A DNA stretch of 64,000 nucleotides. It comes from CBDCME01 sp965218865 (GTDB lineage Bacteria; Pseudomonadota; Alphaproteobacteria; JAAXGF01). Shown here in pieces: positions 8,711-18,298 of this stretch. Under the pieces are notes generated by a model. It ran no database searches. It saw only the letters and a program-made list of their open reading frames with translations, and was not told where the DNA came from. Every line of letters starts with the position of its first letter. Within the stretch, counting starts at the first letter, position 1. The stretch spans positions 372,001-436,000 of the forward strand of contig CBDCME010000073.1 of the NCBI GenBank assembly GCA_965218865.1, given 5' to 3'. Position numbers and translations under genes: made by a program.

Positions 8711-10735
8711 TCAGGCCTCTTCGTCGGCCGTGAACGCAACGAGTTCGGCGCCCTCCTCGACCAGATCCCCGACCGCATAGTTGACTCGCGCGATTTCGCC
8801 ATCCGCCGGCGCCGAAATCGCATGTTCCATCTTCATCGCCTCGATGATCATCAAGGGGGTTCCGCGCCGCACCCGCTTACCGGCCGTGGCCGTGACGACT
8901 CCGATACGCCCCGGAATGGGCGCCAGTAGGCGGCCCGCGGATTTGGTCCGCGCCTGCGTCTGGGCGAACCGATCTTCTAGCACCAGGCGATGCGTTCCTC
9001 CGCCAACGAACAAGGTTGTCCGCTCGCCCTCCACGATGACCTTCACGGCGTAATGCCGTCCATCGATCTCGGCGTTCAAAACCTCTCCGGCGATCCCATC
9101 ACAGCGGGCTGGAACGGTGCCGCCGGGTAATTCGAGGACAAGCCCATCCTCACGATAGCGCACCGCGATTCCCTGGCGCGTGCCGGCAACTCGAAAACGG
9201 AATTTTTGGGCCATCTCGTGGTTCAGACGCCAACCGTTCGAGGTATGCCAGGGCGAATGCGGATCGCCGGTACGGCGACTCCGGATCCGCGCTCCCTCGG
9301 CCCGAGTGGCGAGGACCGCCAGCACCGCCAGCCCCAGTACTCGATCCGGGACTCGCCCCTCGGAGGCGATCAATTCATCGGCCCGGCGATCGACGAAGCC
9401 GACGTCCATGGCCCCTTCCTCGAAAGCCGGGTGGGCCAACAGCGCGGCGGTGAAACTCAGATTGTTCGCCACCCCGCCGATCTCGCATTGGCCGAGCGCC
9501 AGGCGCAACCGCCGCGCCGCGGCGGCCCGGTCGTGGTCCCAGACGATCACCTTGGCGATCATCGGATCATAGTGGACGCTGACCGTGTCGCCGGCCTCGA
9601 CACCACTGTCGATACGAAGGTGTTCGTCCTCGGGCGGTAGGCGCAAATGGCTCAGGCGGCCGGCCGCCGGCAAAAACCCGCGAGCCGGATCCTCGGCGTA
9701 AATCCGGGCCTCGATGGCGTGTCCGTCGATTGACAGATCACCTTGGCGGGCCGGCAAGGGATCGCCGCGGGCAACGCCGATCTGCCAAGCCACGAGGTCG
9801 AGGCCGGTGACCATCTCCGTCACTGGGTGCTCGACCTGAAGACGGGTATTCATTTCCATGAAAAAGAAGCCACCGGCCGAATCGACCAGAAATTCGACCG
9901 TTCCGGCCCCGACGTAGCCGGCGGCCCGCGCCGCCCTGACCGCCGCCTCGCCAAGCCGATCCCGCAGCGCCGCGTCGACCCTCGGCGCGGGAGCCTCCTC
10001 GATCACTTTTTGCTGGCGCCGTTGGAGTGAACAATCCCGTTCGAATAGATGGACCGCGTTGCCATGAAGATCCGCGAATATCTGGACTTCGATGTGGCGG
10101 CTTTCTTCCAGATAGTGCTCGACCAGAATACGATCGTCTCCGAAGGCGGCGCGCGCCTCGCGCCGCGAGGCCGCCAAGGCCTCGGCGAAGTCGGCGGCGG
10201 CGGTGACAACCCGCATGCCCTTTCCGCCACCCCCCGCCGAGGGTTTGATCACGAGCGGAAAACCGACATCACCGGCCAACTCCTCCGCGGCGGCGTCCGT
10301 CGCGTCCGCGAGATCGATCCCGGGCACAACCGGCAGCCCCGCCGCCGTCATCAACGCTTTTGCCGTGTGCTTTTCGCCCATGGCCCGAATCGCCGCCGGC
10401 GGCGGACCGATAAAGACCACCCCCGCCTCCGCGCAGGCCTCGGCGAAGTCGGCATTCTCGGCCAGGAACCCGTAGCCGGGGTGAATCGCGTCAGCACCGC
10501 CGCGGCGGGCCGCCTCGATCACCGCCCGACCATCGAGATAGCTCTCGCTGGCGGGGGGCGGACCGATCCGGTAGGCCTCGTCGGCCTCGGCGACGTGGCG
10601 GGCCCGGGCGTCGGCATCGGAATAGACCGCGACGGTCGCCACCCCGAGGCGCCGCACCGTCCGCATCACCCGGCAGGCGATCTCGCCCCGGTTGGCCACC
10701 AGTATCTTTTCGATCACGACCCCTTGACCCGCCAT
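8711..10735 (-). CDS. liuD: Methylcrotonyl-CoA carboxylase alpha (biotin carboxylase/biotin carrier) subunit
   Basis: This subunit carboxylates its own biotin and hands it to the beta subunit, converting 3-methylcrotonyl-CoA to 3-methylglutaconyl-CoA. It shows the biotin carboxylase N-terminus ILVANRGEIACRV, the ATP-grasp glycine loop KPSAGGGGKGM, the EMNTRLQVEHPVTE signature, and a C-terminal carrier domain with the biotinylation motif EAMKMEH. Two starts are possible: the ATG at 10735, or a GTG at 10717 forming a 4-base GTGA overlap with the hydratase stop. The GTG gives the canonical V-I-E-K-I-L-V-A-N start. A much longer open frame upstream is only a shadow of the hydratase gene. Intact. 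Confidence 0.95.
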   Translation of the reverse strand: MAGQGVVIEKILVANRGEIACRVMRTVRRLGVATVAVYSDADARARHVAEADEAYRIGPPPASESYLDGRAVIEAARRGGADAIHPGYGFLAENADFAEACAEAGVVFIGPPPAAIRAMGEKHTAKALMTAAGLPVVPGIDLADATDAAAEELAGDVGFPLVIKPSAGGGGKGMRVVTAAADFAEALAASRREARAAFGDDRILVEHYLEESRHIEVQIFADLHGNAVHLFERDCSLQRRQQKVIEEAPAPRVDAALRDRLGEAAVRAARAAGYVGAGTVEFLVDSAGGFFFMEMNTRLQVEHPVTEMVTGLDLVAWQIGVARGDPLPARQGDLSIDGHAIEARIYAEDPARGFLPAAGRLSHLRLPPEDEHLRIDSGVEAGDTVSVHYDPMIAKVIVWDHDRAAAARRLRLALGQCEIGGVANNLSFTAALLAHPAFEEGAMDVGFVDRRADELIASEGRVPDRVLGLAVLAVLATRAEGARIRSRRTGDPHSPWHTSNGWRLNHEMAQKFRFRVAGTRQGIAVRYREDGLVLELPGGTVPARCDGIAGEVLNAEIDGRHYAVKVIVEGERTTLFVGGGTHRLVLEDRFAQTQARTKSAGRLLAPIPGRIGVVTATAGKRVRRGTPLMIIEAMKMEHAISAPADGEIARVNYAVGDLVEEGAELVAFTADEEA

Positions 10736-11508
10736 CGGGGCGGTCGCCGCTCCAGAAAGGCGGCGATCCCCTCGCGGCCCTCCTCCGACGCCCGCAGATC
10801 GGCGATCCGCCGTGCCGTACGCTCTCGCATGGCGGTGTCGATCGGCCGTCCCTCGACTTCGTTGATCAGTTCCTTCGCCGCCACCAGCGCCCGGGGCCCG
10901 GCCTCGGCAAGGGCACCTACGAGGCGGGCACCGACACCCCCGAGTTCGGTATCGGAGACGACCTCGTGGACGAGGCCGATGTCCCGCGCCTGAACAGCCG
11001 AGAATTTTTCGCCCGTCAAAAAATATCGGCGGGCCTGACGGGAACCGATCGCACGCACCACATAAGGGGCGATGACCGCGGGGACGAGACCGAGACGAAC
11101 CTCGGTCAGGGCAAAGCGGGCGGTTGCCGCGGCAAGGGCGATGTCGCACGCCGCGACGAGACCGAGGCCGCCGCCGTGGACGGCGCCCTGAACCAGCGCC
11201 ACGGTCGCCTTCGGAATCCGATCGAGCGTCGCCATCAAATTTGCCAGCGCTTCCGCTTCGGCCAGGTTCTCGCGTCGGCCCCGGGCGGCGGATTCCCGCA
11301 TCCAGCCGAGATCCGCGCCAGCGCAAAAACTGGCCCCCGCCGCCGCCAAGACGACAACACGGACGGCGTCATCGGCGGCCATATCGGACAAGGCCGACCC
11401 CAGGCCCGCGATCAGGGCGGCGTCCAAGGCATTGTGCGCCTCGGGGCGGTTCAGGGTCAGGGTGACGACGCCATCATCGCCCCGGTCGATCTTCAGCGTT
11501 TCGGTCAT
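10714..11508 (-). CDS. liuC: Methylglutaconyl-CoA hydratase (enoyl-CoA hydratase family)
   Basis: The 264-residue crotonase-fold protein has NRPEAHNALD, the oxyanion-hole segment FCAGADLGWM and the second signature GAVHGGGLGLVAACDIALA. General enoyl-CoA hydratases look similar. Its position between the two methylcrotonyl-CoA carboxylase subunits, with HMG-CoA lyase in the same operon, makes hydration of 3-methylglutaconyl-CoA in leucine breakdown the likely role. It overlaps the start of the alpha-subunit gene and lies 32 bp downstream of the beta-subunit stop. Confidence 0.92.
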   Translation of the reverse strand: MTETLKIDRGDDGVVTLTLNRPEAHNALDAALIAGLGSALSDMAADDAVRVVVLAAAGASFCAGADLGWMRESAARGRRENLAEAEALANLMATLDRIPKATVALVQGAVHGGGLGLVAACDIALAAATARFALTEVRLGLVPAVIAPYVVRAIGSRQARRYFLTGEKFSAVQARDIGLVHEVVSDTELGGVGARLVGALAEAGPRALVAAKELINEVEGRPIDTAMRERTARRIADLRASEEGREGIAAFLERRPPRWRVKGS

Positions 11509-11540
11509 CGCCGTTTACCTGCTGCCGGGTCGCCCGCGAA

Positions 11541-13147
11541 TCACATCCGAAAGACGCCGAAGGTCGAGTCCGCGAGCGGCGCGTTCAACGCCGCCGAAAG
11601 GCCCAACCCCAACACCGCGCGGGTTTCGGCGGGATCGATGATTCCGTCGTCCCAAAGGCGGGCGGTGGCATAGTACGGATGCCCCTGGGTTTCGTACTGG
11701 CCGCGAATCGGCTCCTTGAATTCTTCCTCTTCCTCGGCGCTCCAATCCCGGCCGTCGGCGCGCAGCTTATCGCCACGGAGCGTGGCGAGAACGCTGGCCG
11801 CCTGCTCCCCCCCATGACCGAGATTCGAGCGTTGGGCCACGTCCAAAGGAACCTGGGCGAATAGGCACGGCCACACATGGCGTAGTTGCCGGCACCGAAA
11901 CTGCCGCCGATGATCACCGTCAATTTGGGGACCTCGGCGCAGGCGACCGCGCTCACCATCTTGGCGCCGTCCTTGGCGATTCCGCCGGCTTCGTATTTCC
12001 GCCCCACCATGAAACCCGTGATGTTCTGCAGAAACACTAGGGGTATTCGGCGCTGGGCGCAGAGCTGGATGAAATGGGCGCCCTTCAGCGCCGACTCCGA
12101 AAACAGGATACCGTTGTTGGCGACGATGCCGACCGGGTAGCCGTGAATATGTGCGAAGCCTGTGATCAAGGTGGTTCCGTAAAGCTGTTTGAATTCGTCG
12201 AATTCGCTCTCGTCCACGATCCGCGCGATGACCTCGCGCACGTCGTACAGCTTGCGCGGGTCTTTCGAGACGATGCCGTAGAGCTCGGCGGAATCATGGC
12301 GCGGTGGCCTCGGCGGACGCACGGCGAGCACCGTCGCCTTGGCGCCGCCGAGACCGGCAACGATTCGGCGCGCCGTGGCGAGGGCCTCGACGTCGTTTTC
12401 GGCGTAATGGTCGGCGACCCCGGAGACGCGCGCGTGCACCTCGGCGCCGCCGAGGTCCTCGGCGCTCACGTCCTCTCCCGTCGCCGCCTTGACCAGGGGG
12501 GGGCCGCCGAGAAAGATCGTTCCCTGGTGGGCCACGATGACGGTTTCGTCGGCCATCGCCGGTACATACGCGCCGCCGGCGGTGCACGAACCCATGACCA
12601 CCGCGATCTGGGGAACACCGGCGGCGGAAAGCCGCGCCTGATTGTAGAAAATCCGCCCGAAATGGTCGCGGTCGGGAAACACCTCGTCCTGATTGGGCAA
12701 ATATGCCCCTCCGGAATCGACCAGGTAGACGCAGGGCAAGTGGTTTTCTCCGGCGATTTCCTGGGCCCTAAGATGTTTCTTGACCGTGATCGGCGTGTAG
12801 GTCCCGCCCTTGACCGTCGCGTCGTTCGCGACGATCACGCATTCGCGCCCGCTGACCCGGCCGATACCGGTGATGAGGCCGGCGCAGGGCACTTCGCCGG
12901 CGTACATGCCATGGGCCGCGAGCTGACTCAGCTCGAGCAACGGCGAACCCGGATCGAGAAGCCCTTCGACACGGTCCCGGGGCAGCAGCTTCCCGCGCCC
13001 GAGATGACGTTGCCGCGCCTCGTCGCCGCCCCCCTTCACGACCGTGGACACCTCGGCCCGCAAATCGGCCACCAGGGCCGCGAGACTTTCCGCGTTCTCG
13101 CGAAAGGCGTCGGCGTGGGGATCGATCGCCGTGGGGATGACGGGCAT
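11541..13147 (-). CDS. liuB: Methylcrotonyl-CoA carboxylase beta (carboxyltransferase) subunit, apparent frameshift
   Basis: The carboxyltransferase partner of the alpha subunit; diagnostic segments include GRGKLLPRDRVEGLLD, GSCTAGGAYVPAMADE and GGSFGAGNYAMCGRAYSPRFL. The start is the ATG at 13147 behind GAGG (MPVIPTAID). The reading frame breaks after ISVMGG at about 11807-11814, where a run of 7 G would need 8. The missing C-terminus (EQAASVLATLRGD to STFGVFRM, stop 11541) continues in the next frame. Because only one base of a homopolymer is missing in an otherwise perfect operonic gene, a sequencing or assembly error is more likely than a true pseudogene. Total length after correction, about 535 residues, is normal. 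Confidence 0.93.
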
Positions 13148-13275
13148 CGGAGCCTCGCGTGATGCGGATCGGCCACCCCAAGATGCCCCCACCCTCCGGT
13201 TTGCGGCAAGCGATTTCCCCACCGCGGCCACGGGCCTTGCGCCCAAGCCCCAGCGACCGTAACTTTCCCTCGAGC

Positions 13276-13351
<76 letters not shown>

Positions 13352-13979
13352 CGTCTCGCGATGAAATCAATGGCCTAGTGACTATTCCTCACCTTTGGGA
13401 AAATGGTAAGTCACCAATAAGTCACCACACGACCCCCATTTCGCGGGATATTGACGCCCCGATATGCTAGCCGCCGCGGTGATCCCGATCGTCTCCACTA
13501 AGGCTGTGATCAGCGACCTGGGACCGGGTTCGGCACACACCCCCGGTGGGGTTGGGGGCGGATAGGTTCCCTGCCCTGACTCCCAGCAAAAAAGGTACCC
13601 TTTCCGAAATTTCCGGGCCTTAAAAGCGCACCGCTTGAGACTGGGCCAGTTCTAGACTTACGGACGAATAGGTCAGCAATGCTGACATTCCGCACGAGAC
13701 AATCCGGGCCATGGTCACGGCCTACGCGGACGGGTCAGCAAGAAAGTCCCTTCTAAATTTCCCGGAAATAAAAAGGGCCCGGCCCACTCAACGGCTTGTT
13801 CGCCAGATTCCCCAGGGACAAAAAGGCGTCACGGGTGGCGGCGCGGTAATCAGAACGGCGGCTTGCGGCAGGAAAGCGGCCGTGGTCAGACGCGGCCCTT
13901 CACGGCAGCAGCTAGCCAAGAGCTGCCATTCCTGGCTTACCGAAAAAGGCGCTAGATAGAGATGAATGCCGGGCCTAGG
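13352..13979. other. Non-coding stretch after tRNA-Thr
   Basis: No convincing gene. Right after the tRNA a short direct repeat AAGTCACCA occurs twice (about 13409-13430), the kind of motif found near integrase-bound attachment sites, but there is no integrase. Around 13890-13930 is a diverged piece (AGCTAGCCAAGAGCTGCCA) resembling the dispersed repeat family seen at 20 and 28 kb. Confidence 0.4.
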
Positions 13980-14199
13980 TGTCGGAATTCTTTACAGTCG
14001 CTAACGCCGTCCAGGGATAGGGTTAACGCCCTAAGATTCCACAATTAATTCGGGGTGACGCCAGCGGCTTTTGGGGGATATCCGAGGGCATAAGGTTTGA
14101 GTGTCGGGAAATTTTACAGTTTGACAATTCCCAAAAATCCCCGGTTTCCGGGCGTTACGCGGTCTATTCGTGCCAAAGGGGTGTCGGAATTTCTTACAC
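13980..14199 (+). promoter_or_regulatory. Three operator-like repeats upstream of a PEP-CTERM gene
   Basis: Three copies of an 18-base motif occur in the same orientation: TGTCGGAATTCTTTACAG (13980-13997), TGTCGGGAAATTTTACAG (14102-14119) and TGTCGGAATTTCTTACAC (14182-14199). The consensus TGTCGGRAWTYYTTACA has TGT...ACA dyad character. They sit 64-283 bases upstream of a sigma-54 promoter, where enhancer-binding regulators normally act. PrsK/PrsR-type control of PEP-CTERM genes is the closest known arrangement; assignment to that regulator is inference. Confidence 0.65.
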
Positions 14200-14262
14200 C
14201 TTCGTCGGCGCTAAAAATGCGAACGCTCGTTAACTTATTGATAAACCTTTAATTTCGGCATA

Positions 14263-14277
14263 TGGCCCGCCATTTGC
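14263..14277 (+). promoter_or_regulatory. Sigma-54 (RpoN) promoter -24/-12
   Basis: TGGCCCGCCATTTGC matches the RpoN consensus TGGCACGNNNNTTGC at every defined base but one, with the invariant GG (14264-14265) and GC (14276-14277) at the correct 10-base spacing. The predicted start near 14288 leaves a leader of about 110 nt before the PEP-CTERM gene. Confidence 0.75.
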
Positions 14278-14397
14278 GTAAAAATTGGCAAGTGGCGAAG
14301 GCGATTGTGCCCGATGCCGTAACAGGACCAAGACATTGGTTTGGAAATTCGCGGGACCAAGGTCCCCGAAAAGAGTTGACTTAAGGAGGGTTCAACG

Positions 14398-15432
14398 ATG
14401 ACCATCGAGCGTAAGTTCAAGAAAGTTTTATTGGGTTCCGCCTCACTCGGCGCCCTCATGTTTGCCTGCTCGGGCGGTGCCACCGCCCAAACTGTCGCAC
14501 TCGATCCGCTTGCGGGCGGCGCCGGAACTATCGCCGCGACGGCCTCGGCGGGCTTGGATACCGACATCAGCGGCGGGTCTCGCGTGATAGACTTTTTCAC
14601 TTCCGACGCGGTGAACTCCCAGGGCAGTGACAATGCGGTCCAAAATTGGGGCTTCAACATCACGAACACCATGGACGGCGAGCTGAACAATGGCGACTCC
14701 TTCACCGAGTTGTTTGCCTTCAACATCCAGCTTTCGCGGCCGCCGGCAACTGGTATCGCCAGGAAGTACGCCGAAGATGACACGGACACCAATATCTCGA
14801 CGGAATTCAATTCGTACCTGTTCTTCGAGGTGACTGCGCAAGGATTTATCGGCGGCCTTGACGCTACCGGGACGACCAACGTGTACGAGTTGTGGAGCAT
14901 GACGTACACCGATGTGACTTTCGATCTGTTCCTCGACGAGAACGGTGGCGACGATGGCGGTGGCAGTAATGCCGACGGCCATGACCGAGATGTTCATCTG
15001 GCCAGCTTCACCGGAACCGGGCAAGCCGACGCCTTTGCCCCCTCCGGTAACAATTTCGTCACGGATATCTTCTGGAACACGACGATGGATTGTGTCAACG
15101 ACTCTGCGTGGTTGATCGGCGGCGTCAATCCGGCTTCGGGTGCCGCGAACGGGTGCGTCGATCTCGGGAGCGCGGGCGACTTCGAGTCATTTGATACCGA
15201 CCTCAGCCCCATCGCCTTCAAGTTGAGTTCACAACAGGTGTTTCGCACCTTCCAGGGCGGAACCGCCTACAGTGACGCGGGGGGTAACAACCCGTATCTC
15301 TTCGATACCCAGAACGCTGGGCAGGGTAACCACGAGTTTGTCGTCCCCGAGCCGACTTCGGCGGCCCTTTTGGGCAGCGGTCTCGTCGCCCTCGGCGCCT
15401 TGGCCCGGCGGCGGTTCAAGAACAAGGCCTAA
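14398..15432 (+). CDS. PEP-CTERM sorting-domain protein
   Basis: The 344-residue exported protein begins with a signal peptide (positive MTIERKFKK, then hydrophobic to about residue 31 ending TAQ) and ends with a classic PEP-CTERM tail: VPEPTS, a hydrophobic segment and an Arg-rich end (LARRRFKNKA). Such tails are recognised by an exosortase in the inner membrane; no exosortase gene is in the window. The middle is Asp/Asn/Gly-rich and acidic, without recognisable catalytic residues. The start is supported by AAGGAGG before ATG. It is preceded by a sigma-54 promoter and three repeats, and followed by a strong terminator. Confidence 0.9.
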   Translation: MTIERKFKKVLLGSASLGALMFACSGGATAQTVALDPLAGGAGTIAATASAGLDTDISGGSRVIDFFTSDAVNSQGSDNAVQNWGFNITNTMDGELNNGDSFTELFAFNIQLSRPPATGIARKYAEDDTDTNISTEFNSYLFFEVTAQGFIGGLDATGTTNVYELWSMTYTDVTFDLFLDENGGDDGGGSNADGHDRDVHLASFTGTGQADAFAPSGNNFVTDIFWNTTMDCVNDSAWLIGGVNPASGAANGCVDLGSAGDFESFDTDLSPIAFKLSSQQVFRTFQGGTAYSDAGGNNPYLFDTQNAGQGNHEFVVPEPTSAALLGSGLVALGALARRRFKNKA

Positions 15433-15461
15433 TCGGCGACCCGTTGAATCCTCTTCGACAG

Positions 15462-15495
15462 AGAGGGATCCTGGATACCCAGGAGCCCTCTTTTC
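15462..15495 (+). terminator. Rho-independent terminator of the PEP-CTERM gene
   Basis: The arms AGAGGG-TCCTGG and CCAGGA-CCCTCT form a hairpin 30 bases after the stop codon, followed directly by TTTT. Confidence 0.8.
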
Positions 15496-15531
15496 GGTGA
15501 CCAACATGGCTAATGGGGAAAGTGATTAATA

Positions 15532-16695
15532 CCAACCGCCCTTAACATTGACTTGTGCGAGCCCACGCTCTGAGGCCGATGGACATGATCTTCCAAGGTT
15601 GGTCGGTCGGGTTGTTCCAGGCTTGGCAAGAGGCCTCGACGATGGCTTCATAGGAGTCGAAGACACGATTGGAGAGCCAGTTCTGGCGGAGGTATTGCCA
15701 GACATTTTCGGCGGGATTGAGCTCCGGGGACTTGGGTGGCAAAGGCACGAGGGAGATGTTCTCCGGGATGCCGAGTTTGGCAGTGGTGTGCCATGCGGCT
15801 TGGTCGAGCAGCACGACGGCATGGGCGTTTGGGGCAACGGCCCGGCTGATTTCCTCGAGATGCAGGTCCATGGCTTCAGTATTGGCGCGCGGCATGACCA
15901 GCGCCGCGCCCTCACCGCGCTCGGGGCAGATGGCGCCGAAGAGATACGCCGAAGAGGTCCGTAGGTCCTTGACCTGGCGCGGGCGCGATCCCTTTGGGGC
16001 CCACTGGCGCACCAGGCTGTTCTTCTGGCCGACGCGCATTTCATCTTGAAACCAAACCTCGATGGGCGTGTCCGGTGGCTGTGCCGCTACGATTTTCGCC
16101 AAGTGTTCGGGAAAACTTTTTTTTAAATTCCTCCTGTGCCCGCGCATCCTGGCCGACGTGGCGCGGGCGCGCGGAAATATGCGAGAACCCGAGCGCGGCC
16201 AGCAGCTTGCCGACGCTCCGCTCGTGATAGTCCACGCCGAAGCGCGTTCGGATCAGTTGCTTGAGATCGATGCAGCGCCAGCGCACGACCCCATCCCGTT
16301 CGGGATCGGGACCGGCCTCGATAGCCCGCGAAAGCGCCGCCATTTGCGACGGCGTCAACCGACGCAACGCCCCGTTCGGCTTGCGGTCGATCAGACCGGC
16401 CGGACCTCCCGCGTTGAACCGGTGAACCCAGTCCCGCAACGTCTGCCGATCCATGCCGCCAATACCCGCCGCGCACGCTCGATCCATCCCATCGTAGATG
16501 GCCGCCATCGACAAAAGCCGTCGCGCCTGGTTCCCATCATCGCTCCGTGCCGCAAGAACACGGACTCTTTCAGCATCAAAGTCGTTTCGCAAAGGAATCG
16601 TTGGTATTGAACACACTCCCTTGTTGCCAACAACCTTGAATCACACAAAACCTAGCGTGTAAACCTTTGCGCGAGTCAAACTCTAGGGCGGTTGG
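15532..16695 (-). mobile_element. IS630-family element, copy 1
   Basis: The ends are mirrored by CCAACCGCCCT and its inverse AGGGCGGTTGG, flanked by TA on both sides (15530-15531 and 16696-16697), as expected for TA-targeting IS630 elements. The exact outer base is ambiguous because copies also share the adjoining ATA. The interior is almost identical to the copy at 60115-61278. Confidence 0.88.
15542..16616 (-). CDS. IS630-family transposase in two overlapping frames
   Basis: The upstream frame (16041-16616, 191 aa) carries the helix-turn-helix half, with LRDWVHRFNAGG and a winged segment to FGVDYHERSVGKLL. The downstream frame (stop 15542) carries the DDE half, with WFQDEMRVGQ, LLDQAAWHTT and SPELNPAENVWQYLR. 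The frames meet at a run of eight A (about 16120-16127); losing one A joins them. The same arrangement occurs in copy 3, where the run is nine A followed by T, so both copies keep the same offset. This suggests transcriptional slippage or programmed frameshifting, both known for IS630 elements, rather than independent decay. Confidence 0.85.
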
Positions 16696-16844
16696 TATAA
16701 GTGACATGAAGGGCGGTGTTAGGGCCGCGATAATCCGTTTCCCGCCGCCGTAACAGCGCCAGTCGGGACGCCGCCATGACACTGGCGTGGGGATTTCTTG
16801 AAAATATTTTGGGGAAAGCGTATGGTGCGTCTTGTTGAACCTTC

Positions 16845-16879
16845 ACGGCGCCGCCTTCTCCAAGGCTGGCGCCGTTTTC
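16845..16879 (+). terminator. Terminator-like hairpin with lost upstream gene
   Basis: ACGGCGCC-GCCTT pairs with AAGGC-T-GGCGCCGT around a CTCC loop, then TTTC. The gene it served cannot be identified; the IS630 copy lies upstream. Confidence 0.55.
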
Positions 16880-16892
16880 ACGTTACCAGTGG

Positions 16893-17020
16893 GTGGTCGC
16901 GATCCCGTCCGGGCAGACGTGGCAGCCCCAAAACGTAAACCCCTATTCAATTCAGGTCCTCGGACCGAGACCCGAGGATAAAGGTCATGTCAGGGTGCTT
17001 CTCCACGCGTAGTGCGGTGA
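16893..17020 (-). pseudogene. Reverse-transcriptase C-terminal remnant
   Basis: Read on the minus strand, degenerate frames give LRVEKHPDMTFI followed by FTFWGCHVCPDGIAT, which matches the thumb region of group-II-intron-like reverse transcriptases (pattern HPDKTFIG then GFxFLGYxFxPxG). About 75% of bases match the corresponding piece at 28156-28270. No open frame remains. Confidence 0.55.
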
Positions 17021-17385
17021 GGCTCTGATTCACGACCCTGATCGCCTTGCGGACCCCCGCCCGAATTGGCCGCTTTGGGTCAACTACGGCCCTCACGTGA
17101 CCCCTCGATTTACGTCGGCTCTGAGGGCCAAAGCGGTCGAAAATAGACGGAACGTCCGCTCAAGGGGGCTAAGCAGCCGTGTTTGGAGACAGCCCGATAC
17201 GGCCGAGTCTAGCCATAAGCGGTCATTCGTGAAACTGATCGATTGCCGCGAACGTTTCCCAAAACGTCGTGGGTTTTCGTGTTGTCACAATTTGTACCAA
17301 ATACGGCGGCCCCGAAAGGACCACCGCTGCGATCGCCTGAGTCGCGATTTTTAGACGGCATTTTTTGCCACCGCTTAGCGCTATT
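17021..17385. other. Non-coding stretch with decayed dispersed repeat
   Basis: No supported gene. Around 17083-17225 the sequence contains GGGTCAA, GCAGCCGTGTTTGG and TAGCCATAAGCGG, pieces that recur at 28.4 kb and 57.0 kb, so it appears to be a diverged member of the genome's intergenic repeat family. Confidence 0.4.
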
Positions 17386-18162
17386 TCAATACGACTTTTC
17401 GGAGGACCGGTCCGCCTGTCTTCGAAAATCCGGCTGAAGAAGGACCTCTCCCTGATCTTGCGTCGCGTCTGGTGCGCGTCGCGAACGGGCTTGTTTGTCA
17501 CGCATGCGTTTCCGCATCATTTGGCGGTCCAAAAGTTTTTGCCGGATCGTGGCTGAGACACGTGCTTGGGCCGAGGGATCGGCCGGGGGCTTGATGGTGG
17601 CCCCGAGGCGTTGGCGCATTTCGCTTTCACTCAATTCATTGTCGCGCAAGGCAACGACATTTCGAACGCCGTTTCGCGAAAGCGTCACGCTGTCGGGCGC
17701 GATCGATACAACCGTCCACCCATCGATCTTGCTACCCTCGCTCAAACGCCAAGCCCGCACATCCCCCGCACGCTTCAATAGGCCTATTGCCTGTCCTTGA
17801 TCGACAACCACCCCCGCGAGACGGAACTCGCCCTTTTCAACGGCGAAAGCTGCCGGCGTCGGCTTGAGCTCGGGTTCCGGCTCGAAAGCCGGCTTGGCAA
17901 TTTTCGCGACCTCAACCGGCGGACGACGCGTGGAGACGAACAAGGGGCGGGCGGTAAAGGCGGCGAAATGATCGCGGCCTGGCGGATCGAAGGTGGGGAT
18001 CACGGCCTCCGTGGCGATTTGGTCGGACCGCGTAACGCCGACGGTCAGCTGCCCCGGGGAAGTCTTCAGCGCCAGCAACTCTTGGGTCACCGCGGCGCCC
18101 AAGCCGAGAACGGCCAGCGAAAGAATGATGGTGCACTTATTCACGCCCCGAGAAAACAGCAT
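17386..18162 (-). CDS. GspC/type II secretion protein N-like membrane-anchored protein
   Basis: The 258-residue protein (ATG at 18162 chosen; an open extension upstream is not protein-like) starts with a single membrane segment (CTIILSLAVLGLGAAVTQ). A periplasmic domain follows, with ARPLFVSTRRPP and the homology-region-like stretch FRLAGVVVDQGQAIGLLKR, WRLSEGSKIDGWTVVSIAPDSV. These are the marks of the GspC N-terminal periplasmic domain, which links the inner-membrane platform to the secretin in type II secretion. The C-terminal 70 residues are Arg/Gln/Lys-rich and look disordered. No other Gsp gene is present. It follows a secreted protease gene on the same strand (136-bp gap), so it may be devoted to that cargo. 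Confidence 0.65.
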   Translation of the reverse strand: MLFSRGVNKCTIILSLAVLGLGAAVTQELLALKTSPGQLTVGVTRSDQIATEAVIPTFDPPGRDHFAAFTARPLFVSTRRPPVEVAKIAKPAFEPEPELKPTPAAFAVEKGEFRLAGVVVDQGQAIGLLKRAGDVRAWRLSEGSKIDGWTVVSIAPDSVTLSRNGVRNVVALRDNELSESEMRQRLGATIKPPADPSAQARVSATIRQKLLDRQMMRKRMRDKQARSRRAPDATQDQGEVLLQPDFRRQADRSSEKSY

Positions 18163-18298
18163 CCTGTAACCTCGCAGAGCCAGAATAACCCAATGGGATG
18201 GCTCCAGTCGATTCTCGCTCGTGGGTACTTGCTTCCAGGACCAATCGGATAGCCAGGGTTTGCCCGATACGATCCGCGGTTCCACACCGCCTCCCATG

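Noticed and set aside
11800..11815. Poly-G tract in the carboxylase beta gene as a phase-variation switch
   Set aside because: Phase variation is not expected in a metabolic operon gene, and the same one-base shortfall occurs in purD; base-calling error is simpler.
13510..13959. Short ORFs between the tRNA and the PEP-CTERM promoter
   Set aside because: No ribosome sites, no recognisable motifs, and stop-free length consistent with chance in GC-rich DNA.
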